Shown: positions 13,001 to 24,223 of the stretch, in pieces
Layout: every line of letters starts with the position of its first letter
How positions within the stretch are numbered: the stretch's first letter is position 1
Assembly (NCBI GenBank): GCA_944990035.1
Contig: CALYLX010000112.1
Coordinates: 682,001 to 746,000 of the forward strand
Source of the DNA: Clitopilus passeckerianus
Lineage: Eukaryota; Basidiomycota; Agaricomycetes; Agaricales; Entolomataceae
Direction of reading: 5' to 3'
Length of the DNA stretch: 64,000 nucleotides
The notes under the pieces: model-generated
What the model was told of the DNA's origin: nothing
Databases searched by the model: none
Seen by the model: the letters and a program-made list of their open reading frames with translations, nothing else
Program-made: the position numbers and the translations under genes

Positions 13001-15952
13001 ATCAAAGATGTAACTACCAGTTCATTGAACCATACCGTATGTCCTGCCCCGAGCGTCAAGATAGCCCCAAGAGGCCCGTTGGACATCCCAGCCAGTAAGA
13101 ATATCGGGTTCGAGATCATTGACCAGGTCGATGGCTCTATTCAGAAGATCAAGTTCGTTCTCGACTACTTCAATGGGCTCCTCGAGGACATATCGAGAAA
13201 TCGTTTCGGCAGATTGAACAAGAATAGTTCCTTTCTCGACTACTTGTTCATTCGCCTGGAAGGCAAACGACAAAGAAACTATCTGATCTTCCTGCGGGTT
13301 TGGGACCTTTTCGCCCTTTGTCGGAACTCAAGCAATTTCAGATAAGAAATTTTGAATTATATCACGAGACTCACCAAACAGCTCTAGGGATAACAAGGTG
13401 ATATTGTTCCGTCCAGAACTCCCAGCATTTTTGAAAATACTCGGCGTGCTCAGACCATAGATATTGTGTGGGGTGGGCCCTTTGACCTAGGGGACATCAG
13501 CCGAAGAAATAAGACCGGGTTTGTACAATTACCTGGGATTTCGAATCCTCTTTCTTTCTTGGCTGGGAGGCTACCCGGTTGTGAGTTAACCATTGCTTGA
13601 GTTCTTTACGGCTGGGGGGAGAACTTGTATACTCCCAGCCATCAACTTCACAGGCTCTCAGGCCGGCAGCTGGGCGTTTGTTCTCAGAGCCTTCCCAATC
13701 ATCAAGGGAAGCCATTCCACTTCCTTTCGGATAATAGACCAATCCGGCGTATTCTCTTGGCTTCTCCGACACATCTTCTTCGTTCGAGTAGAATGGGGTT
13801 TGGTATATTCTCGGTGGAAGACCAAGGGCACCCAAGGTTGCCATGAGGGAGTGCCAGGAGGGTGCGGGCAAGGCGTATTCGTGTCTATTTGCGTTGAAAA
13901 TCTTCACAGTCTGAAAAGCGCATGAGCCTTGTTTTATCTGTGAATTGTAGTTCCGCCGTCTTTTTGCCAAAGTTGGAACAGAAGGATGAACTAAAAGGCA
14001 TAAGTTCAGTGTTCGTCGAACTGGATCGGCGAACCCCAAGAAATAACCTGACCTTCATGGGAAAGAGAAATAGTGTTCAGCTCGGGGGTCCTGTCATCTG
14101 CCCAGAATAAATCCTTATTCTGACTATACCTGTTGTTAACCATGGTAGTACGTGCGATATAACACGGAAAGTTGACCTTGGTATCCCTTCATCGTCAGTT
14201 CCAATCGCCTCTGTACTGGCATCCGAATGAGAGGTAAAGTGGCTCCTGGGTCGAGGAGTGGCATCGTCATCGGAGAGTGAGCCTTGTGTTGTTGGTGACA
14301 GGAGGGGGGATCTGCTTTCATCCTTGACCCTAGATAAGAATTAGGTTCGAGGTTACAACGAAGACACTAGTGAGCACCTTATGGGCGTTGCGGGGGTGCT
14401 TTGCCTATCTTGGCTCCGTGAAATGCTCCTAGGACTGTATGCAAGATATCAGAAACAAGAGTGCAAAATACATGCCAGTCCAGACTTACCTCTTGAGCTG
14501 GTATTCGGGGGTTTGGGAAGGCGGTGCAGGAGCTGGAAGCTCCTCGAATGGGTTTTCCATTTCGATCTCCTCCCCTACTTCGGAAAGTGCCTCCTCATCG
14601 TCCATCTGTACATCATCAAGGTATTCGAAATCATCGTCAGATTGTTCCTCTTCATCATAGATAGCCCTTTGCTCGTCAATCTCGGCTGCCTCACTCATGT
14701 CCTGAGCAGACAATAGTTTCAGATCCACTTCGGGAGATTCGGATTCTCTGCTTAATGGTGGCATCCCAAGCTCTGGATCATTGCCGTCGAAATCTGATTG
14801 TCTGTCCTCTTCACAACTGCTTTGAGACGACTTCCAGGTTCGCCACTGCTCGTCCCATAACGCCTCTATACTTTCGAAGACCGTCATCGCCGAGTGTTCC
14901 CAGGTTGAAGAGTAGGGAACATCCTGAGGGCTATCAGCTTCAATTTTTTTGCGTAGCTGGAGCCACCACCGCGCTTCTGCGACCCAATCGGCCCCCTTTC
15001 CTCGCGAACTCTCGCTGGGATCGACCGGCATCTCTGGAGATGGGTCAAGGCCCCGCGCAATTCGTCGACGCCGTTCGTCTTCCCACAATTCCCTGACTCC
15101 GAGGACAACAGGTTCTTGTGGTAAAGGAGGGGCAGGGATGTGCAGTTGATGGTGAAGATTCCTTGCCGGGATTTTTATTCGGTTGAGAATGTGTGGTGCA
15201 ATTGCGTCCACCTCCAAAGCCGTACGGGATTGCCGTGAGGACGGCGATGTTGCGAAGGTTGTTCCATTCAAGCTTGATTCAACCCCTTCTTCGTCGGGAT
15301 GTTCAGGGTGACGTTGCAAGACATCTTCAAGGTCAATCCAGCCACAACCATACAAGCCAAAGTCACACAAAAACTGTAGAATGTAACCGAGGTGATTCTC
15401 AAATGTGCGAAAGCGAGTTCCCATTACAGTTCCTGATTGAAGGATAGTTACTGCGCGATGTACGTGGGCGGGGTTGGCGATAAGGATTTTCAAGAAAGGA
15501 GAGTATGAGGAATGGAAGCCATAGAAGTGAACACCCTTCACAAGAACAACTGACCGCACATATTGTGCATTTGGTGAACCCGTTTTGTGTTTCAGTGAGA
15601 GCGCGATTGCGTGGCTGAGAGACTGCGTCAATCTTCTGATGTAATTCCTCACTGTGAATGGGAATGTCAAAAATAAGAACTGTGGGTTAAAAGGCAAGTA
15701 CATACCACTGGTGGCGTCCAGTTCCCCATGATACTCGACATAGAAATAGGGATAGACCTGATGTATATACAGGCAAGCCTTCTTCCCTATGGTCGATGCA
15801 CCGAAAATTCGGATGACCGGTGCAAAAGGTAGCGGTGAGGAGTCTAAAAGGCCTGACTTGGTCAAGACATGGTCAATTTGTGTAATCTGGACGCTCAGTC
15901 GAGGGTCCTTTGGCTTCAGCACCTGTTCGGAGTCTTGGGAGTCAAGAACCAT
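10038..15952 (-). CDS. REV3: DNA polymerase zeta catalytic subunit (translesion synthesis)
   Basis: B-family polymerase that extends past DNA damage with REV7, the main source of damage-induced mutation. The start is ATG 15952 (MVLDSQDSEQ); no earlier in-frame ATG is visible. The N-terminal exon carries VKGVHFYGFHSSYSPFLKI and LQFLCDFGLYGCGWIDL, typical of REV3. The exonuclease-like region follows around 13.3-13.0 kb. Polymerase motif A is LVLDFQSLYPSVMIAYNYC (near 12.2 kb), motif B is LKFIANVTYGYTSASYSGRM (near 11.8 kb) and motif C is VVYGDTDSLFV across an exon end near 11.53 kb. The C-terminus has the two cysteine clusters CVICGGFAPEG...CYDCY and CIACTG...CESLDCPWLY (the latter the Fe-S/accessory-subunit site), then an acidic tail. 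Stop is at 10040-10038. Numerous introns. Confidence 0.94.
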
Positions 15953-16103
15953 TATCGGCGCGCACGTGACAAACAAACGTTTCGATCTTGAAGTTACAGC
16001 AAGGCCCTCTCACGGCGAAGAAGGGGTCCTTGTATCCAACCATTCACTCAAACTTTAACTCATTGTACCCTTGAAAATAGAATATCAATAAATTCAAGAA
16101 ACT

Positions 16104-18257
16104 ATGGATCCCAGCTTTCCTCCCGAAGATGTAAGTCTCCTTCTTGAACGCGTTATCTGGCCAGAATCGTTGACGAACACGTCTCAAGATCGCCCCGATC
16201 GCCATTCTTATGGACGAGCTGCGCTCAGAAGATGTCCAACTTCGCTTAAATGCAATCCATAGCATTCCAACTATTGCCCTTGCCCTTGGGCCTGATCGCG
16301 CTCGCGAGGAGCTTATACCTTTCCTTCAAGATTCAGTTGACGATGAAGATGAGGTCTTACTCGCCTTGGCGGAGGAGCTGGGCAAGAATTTTGAGGAATA
16401 TATCGGAGGGAAGGAGTATGCACATATCCTACTCGCGCCTCTTGAGAATCTGTCCGCAGTAGAAGAAACGTTGGTGCGAGACAAGGTGACTATATTCAGA
16501 ATACACCACCAAACTAGCGTCTGATTCTCTATCAGGCAGCAGAATCTATAACCAAGATCGCGGCTGTTCTCTCTAAAGAACAGACTGAAGAAGTGTACAT
16601 ACCCCTCCTCAAACGACTTTCGCAAGGCGAATGGTTTACCTCGAGGACATCATCTGCCGCCCTTTACCCTGCTGTTTATGCAAAGGTATCGCCTGGTATC
16701 CAGGATGACTTAAGGAAGGGATTTACCGCACTTGGTGCAGATGACACACCAATGGTGCGAAGGGCGGCTGCTAAATGGCTCGGTGTGCGTATTCCAACCT
16801 ATTCCTGCCCTCTCCTGCAGCTGCTAACTGAGTGCAGTCGCTCCTAAAACATTTCGCTCAACCACACATCCTATCGGACGGGTTGCCAATCTATCGCCGA
16901 CTGCAATCAGACGACCAAGATTCCGTACGCCTTCTCACAATTGAGGATCTCATTGTCCTCGCACAACGCATGACACCTGCTGAGGTCAAGGAGCAATTGT
17001 TGAAGCAAATACGACATAGCATTGGCGACAAGAGCTGGCGTGTCCGATACATGGCAGCTTCCCACTTCAACGAGGTGAAAAATCATCTGCATGGAAGGAG
17101 ATTGAATTCTGATATTATTTGGATTTTAAGCTCGCGGAAGCTGTAGGCAGCGAACTTGTACGCGAGGAGCTGATCGGGCATTACGTCCAACTTCTCAAGG
17201 ACAACGAGGCAGAAGTCAAGACGGCCGCAGCTGGCCAGATACCAGGTGACTAAATCTGTTATATTCCTCTCATTGGCGCCAATGACACCGTGTCAAGGCT
17301 TCTCGAAATTACTGGACCCAGAGGTTATTCTTGCACGCATTGTCCCTTGTGTGAAAGATCTGTCGCAAGATTCATCTCAGCACGTTCGGGCATCTCTTGC
17401 AAATCAAATTAGTGGCCTAGCCCCGCTGCTTGGAAAGGACACCACTGTCGAACACCTCCTTCCTCTCTTCCTTCACCTCCTCAAGGATGATTTCCCCGAA
17501 GTCAGACTAAACATCATCAGCAAACTTGAAACCGTTAACTCTGGTATGTGTTCTGTGGCGAATCGTGACGATCTTGGTTAACCTGTCGCGTGACAGTTAT
17601 CGGTATTGAATTGCTATCCGAGAGCCTTCTTCCCGCCATTGTCGAGCTGGCTGAGGATAAATCATGGCGAGTTAGACAAGCCATTATCGAGTACATCCCC
17701 CTCCTCGCAACTCAACTCGGAAAACCATTCTTTGACGAGCAACTTGGCAATCTTTGCATGTCGTGGTTAGGCGACACCGTTTATAGCATACGTGAAGCCG
17801 CTACCGTCAACTTGAAGAAGCTCACAGAAGTATTCGGCGTTGAGTGGGCCAGGGTTGCCATTGTCCCAAAGGTTATGAATATGGGCCAACATCCCAACTA
17901 TCTCTTCAGAATGACCACAGTACAGGCGATAACGGTGAGGAGGATGAAAATTCGAGTCGATTAATACTAAATTTCGATCGTTCGTAGACCATACTACCTT
18001 CCTTGAACCTCGATATAGTTCGGACGGAAATCATCGGGCCACTCCTGCATCTCGCCAATGATCCTATTCCCAACATCCGGTTTAATGTCGCGAAATCGTT
18101 GGAGGTATTGGCAACAACATTCAGCAAGACGCCGGAAGGAGTTGAGCTTGTTCAACAACAGGTTGTACCTGCTCTCCAGCAGCAGAAAAATGATCCCGAT
18201 GCGGATGTTAGATACTTTGCTACACGTGCCTTACAGAAGGCTCAAGATGCAGTTTGA
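16104..18257 (+). CDS. TPD3: PP2A scaffold (65 kDa A) regulatory subunit, HEAT-repeat protein
   Basis: Scaffold that holds the catalytic C and variable B subunits of protein phosphatase 2A. Exon 1 is short (MDPSFPPED, from 16104). From 16210 the HEAT repeats begin with [19 protein letters not shown] and [18 protein letters not shown], and run to the end as about fifteen repeats of about 39 residues. Examples are [56 protein letters not shown] and [20 protein letters not shown], finishing [20 protein letters not shown]. The RVRYMAA and [14 protein letters not shown] phrases are near-invariant in this family. At least six short introns. It is divergent from REV3 with 151 bases between. Confidence 0.95.
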
Positions 18258-18694
18258 ACGTTGCTCCTAATTCCACTGTCTGCTGGGCGAAAGGATCGCA
18301 TGTTACTTGTTACTTTTCCTAAGTTGTCGCACATAAATCACGCTGGATTACGAATATTTTACTTTCCTCGTTTTGTATTTAGTCTAGTTTACGAACCCAG
18401 AACCAGTATCAGCACGTGAGAGTCCACATTTGAGGGATGATAACTTAGAACTTCGACTTCATTGATTGTTGCTGCCACATTTCAGCTTTAAGTCCTGGAA
18501 AATGGCACAAGAAGGCTGATGAAATTCAAGAGTTCAAGAGGGATTGCCTATTGTCGGGGTCACGTATGCGTGACAAATGTCACCCATCAAAGCTCGGACA
18601 ACTCCGAAAAACTGTGTAGTCTGTTTCAGCCACCGCTTGTCCATCGCCCTCTGCGTCTCTCACGACATAATCTCAAGATCTCGTAGGCGCAAGA
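18258..18694. promoter_or_regulatory. Intergenic: PP2A-A 3' flank and RPS24 promoter region
   Basis: No coding region supported. The last 80 bases before the RPS24 start are C/T-rich (around 18620-18665), as is common before strongly expressed fungal ribosomal-protein genes. No tRNA-like or snRNA-like fold was recognised. Confidence 0.5.
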
Positions 18695-19332
18695 ATGGTG
18701 AGTAAATCGACGCCTGAACCTCTCTGCTCAACACGGACAGCGCACAAATGCCCTGTTACTTTGAGGTCCCAGCTTGAATCACCTTGCTAACGGGATTTTG
18801 TAATTGATTCAGGCCGACTCATCAGCACCAGTCACCCTGCGAACACGCAAGTTCATCACCAACCGCCTTCTGGCTCGTCGCCAATTCGTTCTCGATGTCC
18901 TCCACCCTGGTCGTCCAAACGTCTCCAAGGCTGAGCTCTCCGAGAAGCTTGCCTCACTCTACAAAACCGACAAGAACCGTGTCGTAACCTTCGGATTCAG
19001 GACAGTGTTTGGTGGTGGAAGGAGTACTGGTTTTGCCTTGATTTATGACGATGAGGTATCACAAAAGAAGTTTGAGCCTCGATACAGGCTGGTCCGCGTA
19101 TGTCTTTAATGATTATCCTGTGTCCGATTGAGCGTCGCTGACTGACTTAAACCAGTCTGGCCTCGCACCCAAGGTTGAGAAAGCTTCTCGCAAGCTGCGC
19201 AAGGAGCGTAAAAACCGTGCCAAAAAGGTACGATATATTTTCCATACAGGCTATTGACTGCATACTCATTCTTCCCAGTTCCGAGGAACGAAGAAGAGCA
19301 AGGCTGCCGAGCCTCCCAAGAAGGGCAAGTAA
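18695..19332 (+). CDS. RPS24: 40S ribosomal protein S24 (eS24)
   Basis: Small-subunit ribosomal protein. Exon 1 coding part is just the ATG at 18695-18697, directly followed by a GTGAGT donor. Exon 2 begins GCC ([20 protein letters not shown]) after an ATTCAG acceptor and contains [39 protein letters not shown] and [16 protein letters not shown]. Two further introns precede [20 protein letters not shown] and the basic tail [18 protein letters not shown] with stop TAA at 19330. Length (about 135 residues) and sequence match the family throughout. Confidence 0.97.
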
Positions 19333-19587
19333 ATGCCTCGCAACCCTACTTGTACATCTATCATGCATGCATGTTCTCACCCACACGACAATCTTATGTA
19401 TCATTGCATGCATATGCGTTTTTTACCCATGAATAATACGGTTGTATGCATCAAAATCATCAACGTCCATCAACTTTCGAAGGCTGGGCCTTGGGGTGTC
19501 ATCTGTCTGAGAATTACAAGATTGTGAGGGTATATTACTGGTATGTATATGATGGAGTGGATCCCATTGTGCTCCCGGTCAACCTGT

Positions 19588-21179
19588 CTAGAAACCCGAT
19601 TTCTTGTGAATGATATCTGGGTCCTCTTGATATTCTTCCGCGGAGACCCACATCTGATGGGGAGAGTTTTCAATTTATTTCGTGTGGTCCTTCGAAGTGC
19701 TCTTACCTTCTTGAATGTGTTGAGGCCTGCTAGAATAGAACCACCAATCCATGTCGAATACTTGCGCTCAGGTGGCGCATAGATCTTGATCTTGACGTCC
19801 TTTAAGGCAAGTTTCTTGACATCATTTAATAATCGATCGCCAAATCCTACAGGGGAAAACATATCGTGTCAATAGACTCTTGGATGAATCCGCAAATCTG
19901 ACACACCTTTGCACAAGGTGCTGCCGCCGCTGAGAACTATGTTCGAATACAAACTTTTGCGCAGATCCATGTCAACGCGGCCGATGGAATCTACGACCAC
20001 TTGGTGTACACCTGCATATTCTTGACCGATGAGTTCAGGATTGAATAAGATCTCTGGCGCGCGGAATCGTTCAGGACCGAGCTTAAAGTCGCAATTCAGG
20101 ATTCCGCCCAATCGTTTAAAGGAGTAAAAATACCTGAACAACATTTCCGTCTGGAAGCCTGAACTCTTCTGTTCGTCCAAGCGAGTCCTTTTCTTCTTTG
20201 TTTGGGTTCAATGCCACATAACAACATTTCTCTTTGATAGTCCGCACGACCTCTCGCTCTGCCGTTGTGTGTAAGTGATGGCCTGATTTACGGAGTAGTA
20301 GCTGAAGATGTTCAGTCACGTCTCTGAGTCGAATGAGTGGAAGTGAAGATGCGACGAGAACCCAAGTCTAACCTTCCCGCAACGTCGACTCTCCGTATGG
20401 CATGAGGCATTGAGAAACCCTCGAAAACTGGAACTGCGTGTGTTACGCCATCGCCTGAATCCAAAACTATACCTGTTGTCCGCCCTGAGGAATATCTAGC
20501 GATGAAACAATCGAGTTAATTCACCAGACGTCACCCAAGAGCTATTAGGATGCTTACAGAGACAAGACAGCTTGAACTGATGTGAAGAGCGCGGGTACAT
20601 TGAAGGTGTCAAAGAATATCTGAGCAGCAACATCACGGTTGCTTCTTGGGTTCAGCGGTGCCTCCGTCAAGAGGACTGGGTGCTAATCGGCTTTCGTTGT
20701 AAGAAGTCTACGCGTCACAGACGGAGGTAGAGAACATGATGCTCACTTCTTCGCTAAGCGTTCCAAGTTCTTCAGCATACACCCAGTTCCATATACGCTC
20801 CATGTCGTCCCAGTCGGTAACAATGCCATGCTCCATGGGATATTTGATCTTCAAGAGCCCTCGAAACTCTTGGGCGCGTCTTCCAATGAAAGTATCGCCT
20901 TCCAGAGCACCAGCCATTACGCGTACATGTTTTGGCCGCCCAACACTGTAGATTACAGTGGTCAACGCATGCTCGTGTCACTGGACATAGCACGAAAGCG
21001 TACTAGGATGGGAAGAAGCACTTTGGGTGATCTTGTCCTGCAAAGCCAGCTTTTATGGTCCCAGAGCCCTATGATACATTAATGTTGGAATTTTGAACGC
21101 GTCTAAAGAATCGGCTATAGCGTACATTGTCGATGACAACAGGTTGGTTTGTGAGGACGTCGTCAAACTCTGCAGACAT
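19588..21179 (-). CDS. ARP1: Actin-related protein 1 (centractin), dynactin filament subunit
   Basis: Forms the short filament of dynactin, the dynein partner complex for nuclear and organelle transport. The start at 21179 gives [18 protein letters not shown], then an intron and the nucleotide-binding phrase [20 protein letters not shown]. Next are [40 protein letters not shown], the exon with [60 protein letters not shown] and [16 protein letters not shown]. The C-terminus is [17 protein letters not shown] and, after a last intron, [21 protein letters not shown]. Stop TAG is at 19590-19588. [10 protein letters not shown] and the [12 protein letters not shown] tail mark ARP1 rather than conventional actin. 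Confidence 0.95.
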
Positions 21180-21249
21180 CAGTGTTAGGCCTAAGGACAG
21201 GAATGAGCTTGACTGGACGTGTTACAGTGACAACTGTTACTGACGCGAC

Positions 21250-22032
21250 ATGCATCCATCACCCATCTGGCTCATATCAGCGACCTTACTGGCACTTTCG
21301 GTATGTTCATTTGCAGGACAAATCTTATATGAATTGGCTGGAATAAACCCCTTTGAAGGACTTTGCCAGTGCTGCAGTCAATAAATGGGAAGCAACGAGT
21401 TTCTGCAAGTGTAGGTCTTGCATCAATCTCTAGATTGGTGCTTGTGCTCAATGAACTATCGACGATGTAGGCATATGCTTTGGGGCCAACTACACCATTC
21501 TTCATTTGAATCTACCCGATAATCCTGCTCAGCCCTGCCTCTCCTGTACCAAGCAATGGTGTCTAAACCAGAACCTGCCTATTTGCGCTGGCGCATCTCT
21601 TGGTGACACAAACCCTGACACAGCAACAGGGAAAGAGGGAGACGTCGAGGCTCGCTGCTTCCGTAGGTATTCTCCCTGCTATCTAGTCACTTAATTTTCA
21701 CTGGTAATGCAGAACGAGACTCCCCTCGAGATCAGCTGGTTGTAACATTGTTCCTACTTACCGTGGTTGGGCTACTCCTTTGGGCTGGTATCAAAGGTCG
21801 AATGCTCAAGGCAGCACAAAGTGAAGACAATGGAGAGCCAAGGCGATGGTGGGAGGTGAGATGGTCATTTCCAGCGTTGTGAATTCCACTGAATGGTCTG
21901 CAGGTCTGGGTCCCTCGCCAACAACAATCAGTAGAGTTGGGCGTGCAACGCTTCGGATACAGTCCCAGCAGGCAACATAGGTCGGAAGACTACATTCAAG
22001 TCGACGACGCCCCTCGCGCTATCGCTCGTTGA
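21250..22032 (+). CDS. Conserved single-pass membrane protein with Cys-rich lumenal part, function unknown
   Basis: Begins 70 bases from the oppositely read ARP1. ATG 21250 gives a probable signal peptide (MHPSPIWLISATLLALS) before a GTATGT donor. A later exon, probably starting near 21473, reads ANYTILHLNLPDNPAQPCLS then CTKQWCLNQNLPICAGASLG and TATGKEGDVEARCF. After an intron comes RDSPRDQLVVTLFLLTVVGL, a transmembrane helix, and a short cytoplasmic tail. The last exon ends RSEDYIQVDDAPRAIAR with stop at 22030. The Cys spacing (CLSCTKQWC...C...C) suggests disulphides in the secretory pathway. The stretch 21303-21470 has stops in all plus frames, so I treat it as intron, but that exon-intron layout is not settled. 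Confidence 0.6.
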
Positions 22033-22164
22033 TCCCCTCGTTGCAATCTCAATCATGTACATGATGGCTCAGCCAGCGTTGTATTTATTGTGTACTATAC
22101 AGATCCTACGAAATGCCTACCGCTGTCATACCGAGTTATCCCCCACGAACGGCGCAGACTCATT

Positions 22165-22540
22165 TCAATCCCACTGCAAAGATTTCAGATACTTTACCTT
22201 AACCAGGCAACGGATGTGAGCTCACCACAAGCCTATCATCAGCGTTATTATCCGCCGGGACAAGTTTCGTGCGTTGTTGGTTAGCCAGCTTAGAAGCTAA
22301 CTGGCCTTGATTTGGATTGGAAGCAGCAGTGCCTCTTTGCTGAGACTAGATAGGAGTTGCCTCAGTTCGTGTATGAAATGCACATTTCCGACTGAACATG
22401 CTGACCGCTTTCATACGACGCTCCGCTGCTTCTGCCGTTGCGGCGCGCCGATCGCCTGGAGATGCATTGGCGTCGGAAGATCCTAGAATATTGTGGCCAC
22501 CTTCATAATTATAAGCCGACTTTGAGGAGGTACAGCCCAT
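22165..22540 (-). CDS. Small VCP/p97-interacting-like protein (SVIP-like), probably myristoylated
   Basis: A gene of about 90 codons in three exons. Exon 1 starts at 22540 with MGCTSSKSAYNYEGGHNILG; Gly2-Cys3 followed by Ser/Lys is a standard N-myristoylation plus palmitoylation signal. It then has DRRAATAEAAERRMKA, which resembles the Ala/Arg VCP-interacting motif of SVIP. After an intron (GTCAGC...ATCTAG) exon 2 reads SQQRGTAASNPNQGQLASKL ANQQRTKL and ends DNNADDRLV. A second intron (GTGAGC...TTTGCAG) leads to a last exon coding only Trp-Asp-stop (TGGGATTGA, 22173-22165). SVIP proteins inhibit ER-associated degradation by binding the p97/Cdc48 ATPase at membranes. The family call rests on layout and motif and is inferred. 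Confidence 0.68.
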
Positions 22541-22797
22541 GGGTATTGAAGTTGAATTGGGAGCTTGAACAGACCCAGTGACTTTCTACGGTAGGCTACC
22601 AAGACCGGACCGAACCTGAGTACGGCATTTAGATTACCTCAGCAGCATGACCATCATCACTGACCACTCCTTGGCAGCGACGCGACAAGTTCTCAGTTCA
22701 ACACGTCGCTCACGACCGCATCATGAATTAAAAACGTGCCAGATATACCAGACAAGCGCCTCAGCGTATAGGGGATCCAGCGTAGAGAAGCTGCCTA

Positions 22798-23925
22798 ATG
22801 GCCGAGAACGTGTACCACAAAGTACTATGGAGGCGCCAAGAAACACCAGACAATCACATTGACCAAGATTCCTTTCTTTCCTCCCTTCGAAGAAATGGTG
22901 GGTGAAACGGAATTAACCATGGAACTAGAACGCATTTGACAATACCCACAGCCAATTTCAACCCTTACACGTACTGGTCACTCGTGGATCTGTCGTGTGC
23001 CATCACACAGCAGATGTCCGCAATCTTCATTTTCCTGGCTATTTTTGTTCGTCTTCGAGAAAGTCAACTGAACCCTCGTCTGCTCGTTCAAATATCCATT
23101 GCCGGCCTCGTTACTGGCTATATCCTTAGAGAATTGATCAACTACACACTGGTCGGTACATCCTCACCTTACGCTTCTCGTGCGTTCTGATCCCCTCGGC
23201 TTCTATGTTCAATCGCTAAAAAGCTTGTAGATATGAAAATGATGAAATCTTCCATTGTGATATTCCTGGCACTGGTGTCACTTGCTCCAGTCCTACGAAC
23301 GTTGACGGCTGCAACGTCGTCCGACTCTATCTGGGCCTTGTCGGCTATTCTGTTCTTCTTGAACTTACTTTTGGCGGACTATGTCCCTCGGGATGGTTTG
23401 GCTATGAATAGGTGAGAGTAATCATCTATATGCAAGGGCACAGCTTGATACTATGGCCAGCCTGACCTCCGTTCTGTCAATTAATGCCGCTGTTTCAGCC
23501 TCCGTGGTACTAGCCTCTCGTCTAAGCACTGATATCGCAGTCTTTGCTTTAATCTTATTTGCATTGCAAGCGTTCGCATTCTTTCCCCTCTTACGACATA
23601 GCCTACGGGTAAGTCTGCCTCAATCCCTACAGTTCATTTAACAAAACGTGTGTTGCCTCAGGCTTCCTCGGTTGTATTCCAGGCGCTCATGACCTTGCTG
23701 CTGTCCGTTGTATGCCTCTCTTTGACAGCTCCAATCTCAAGCATTGTAACCTCGCTATACACGATAATTCTTTTTTCCGTTACATTTGTGGCACCCGGTC
23801 TTCTGATATGGGCCCAACGGTACAAAAAGTAAGCATGCGCAGTCAACGTCAGAAGTGTAACTGATAGTCATGACAATAGCGAAATCCGCGGTGCTTGGGA
23901 CGTTGCTTCTCCAAGGATTGAATAG
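22798..23925 (+). CDS. GPI2: GPI-GlcNAc transferase complex subunit GPI2 / PIG-C
   Basis: Multi-span ER protein of the enzyme that adds GlcNAc to phosphatidylinositol, first step in GPI-anchor synthesis. ATG 22798 opens MAENVYHKVLWRRQETPDNH, the counterpart of the family's W-KVLW-KQPYPDN phrase, then SFLSSLRRN. After an intron comes NFNPYTYWSLVDLSCAITQQ and MSAIFIFLAIFVRL. Later exons give more hydrophobic spans: IVIFLALVSLAPVLRTLTAA, SIWALSAILFFLNLLLADY, SLTSVLSINAAVSASVVLAS, LILFALQAFAFFPLLRH and IILFSVTFVAPGLLIWAQ. The end is EIRGAWDVASPRIE with stop at 23923. It supports anchoring of the GPI proteins also encoded in this window. Divergent from the SVIP-like gene. Confidence 0.9.
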
Positions 23926-24223
23926 ACTTCGGAATGTCGCCTTTGCTACTACCCGGTGAACCTCAACCAGGAAGTTGAGCGACAATGAAGGAGTGTTAAA
24001 TATCAGTATGTACATTAATCCACAAGAAGGTTAGTTACACTAGAAATATATACTACATAGAGCGGGTTATAATACACAATATCACAGCAATGTTGGTATA
24101 TGAGATAACAATGTCAAACCGGTCCAAAAAATAATGTCTAGATGATGCCTCTCCTGTTCCAAATCTCTCCAAAAGGCAAGAACCGCTCGGATGGCGGCAA
24201 AAAAAAAAACAACGTAGTGGCAA

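Noticed and set aside
15953..15976. Earlier start for REV3 at 15976
   Set aside because: The codon there is TTG, not ATG; the first ATG in frame is 15952.
19470..19587. Read-through extension of the ARP1 C-terminal frame
   Set aside because: The frame after NTFKK is intron; the true last exon ends [12 protein letters not shown] and stops at 19588.
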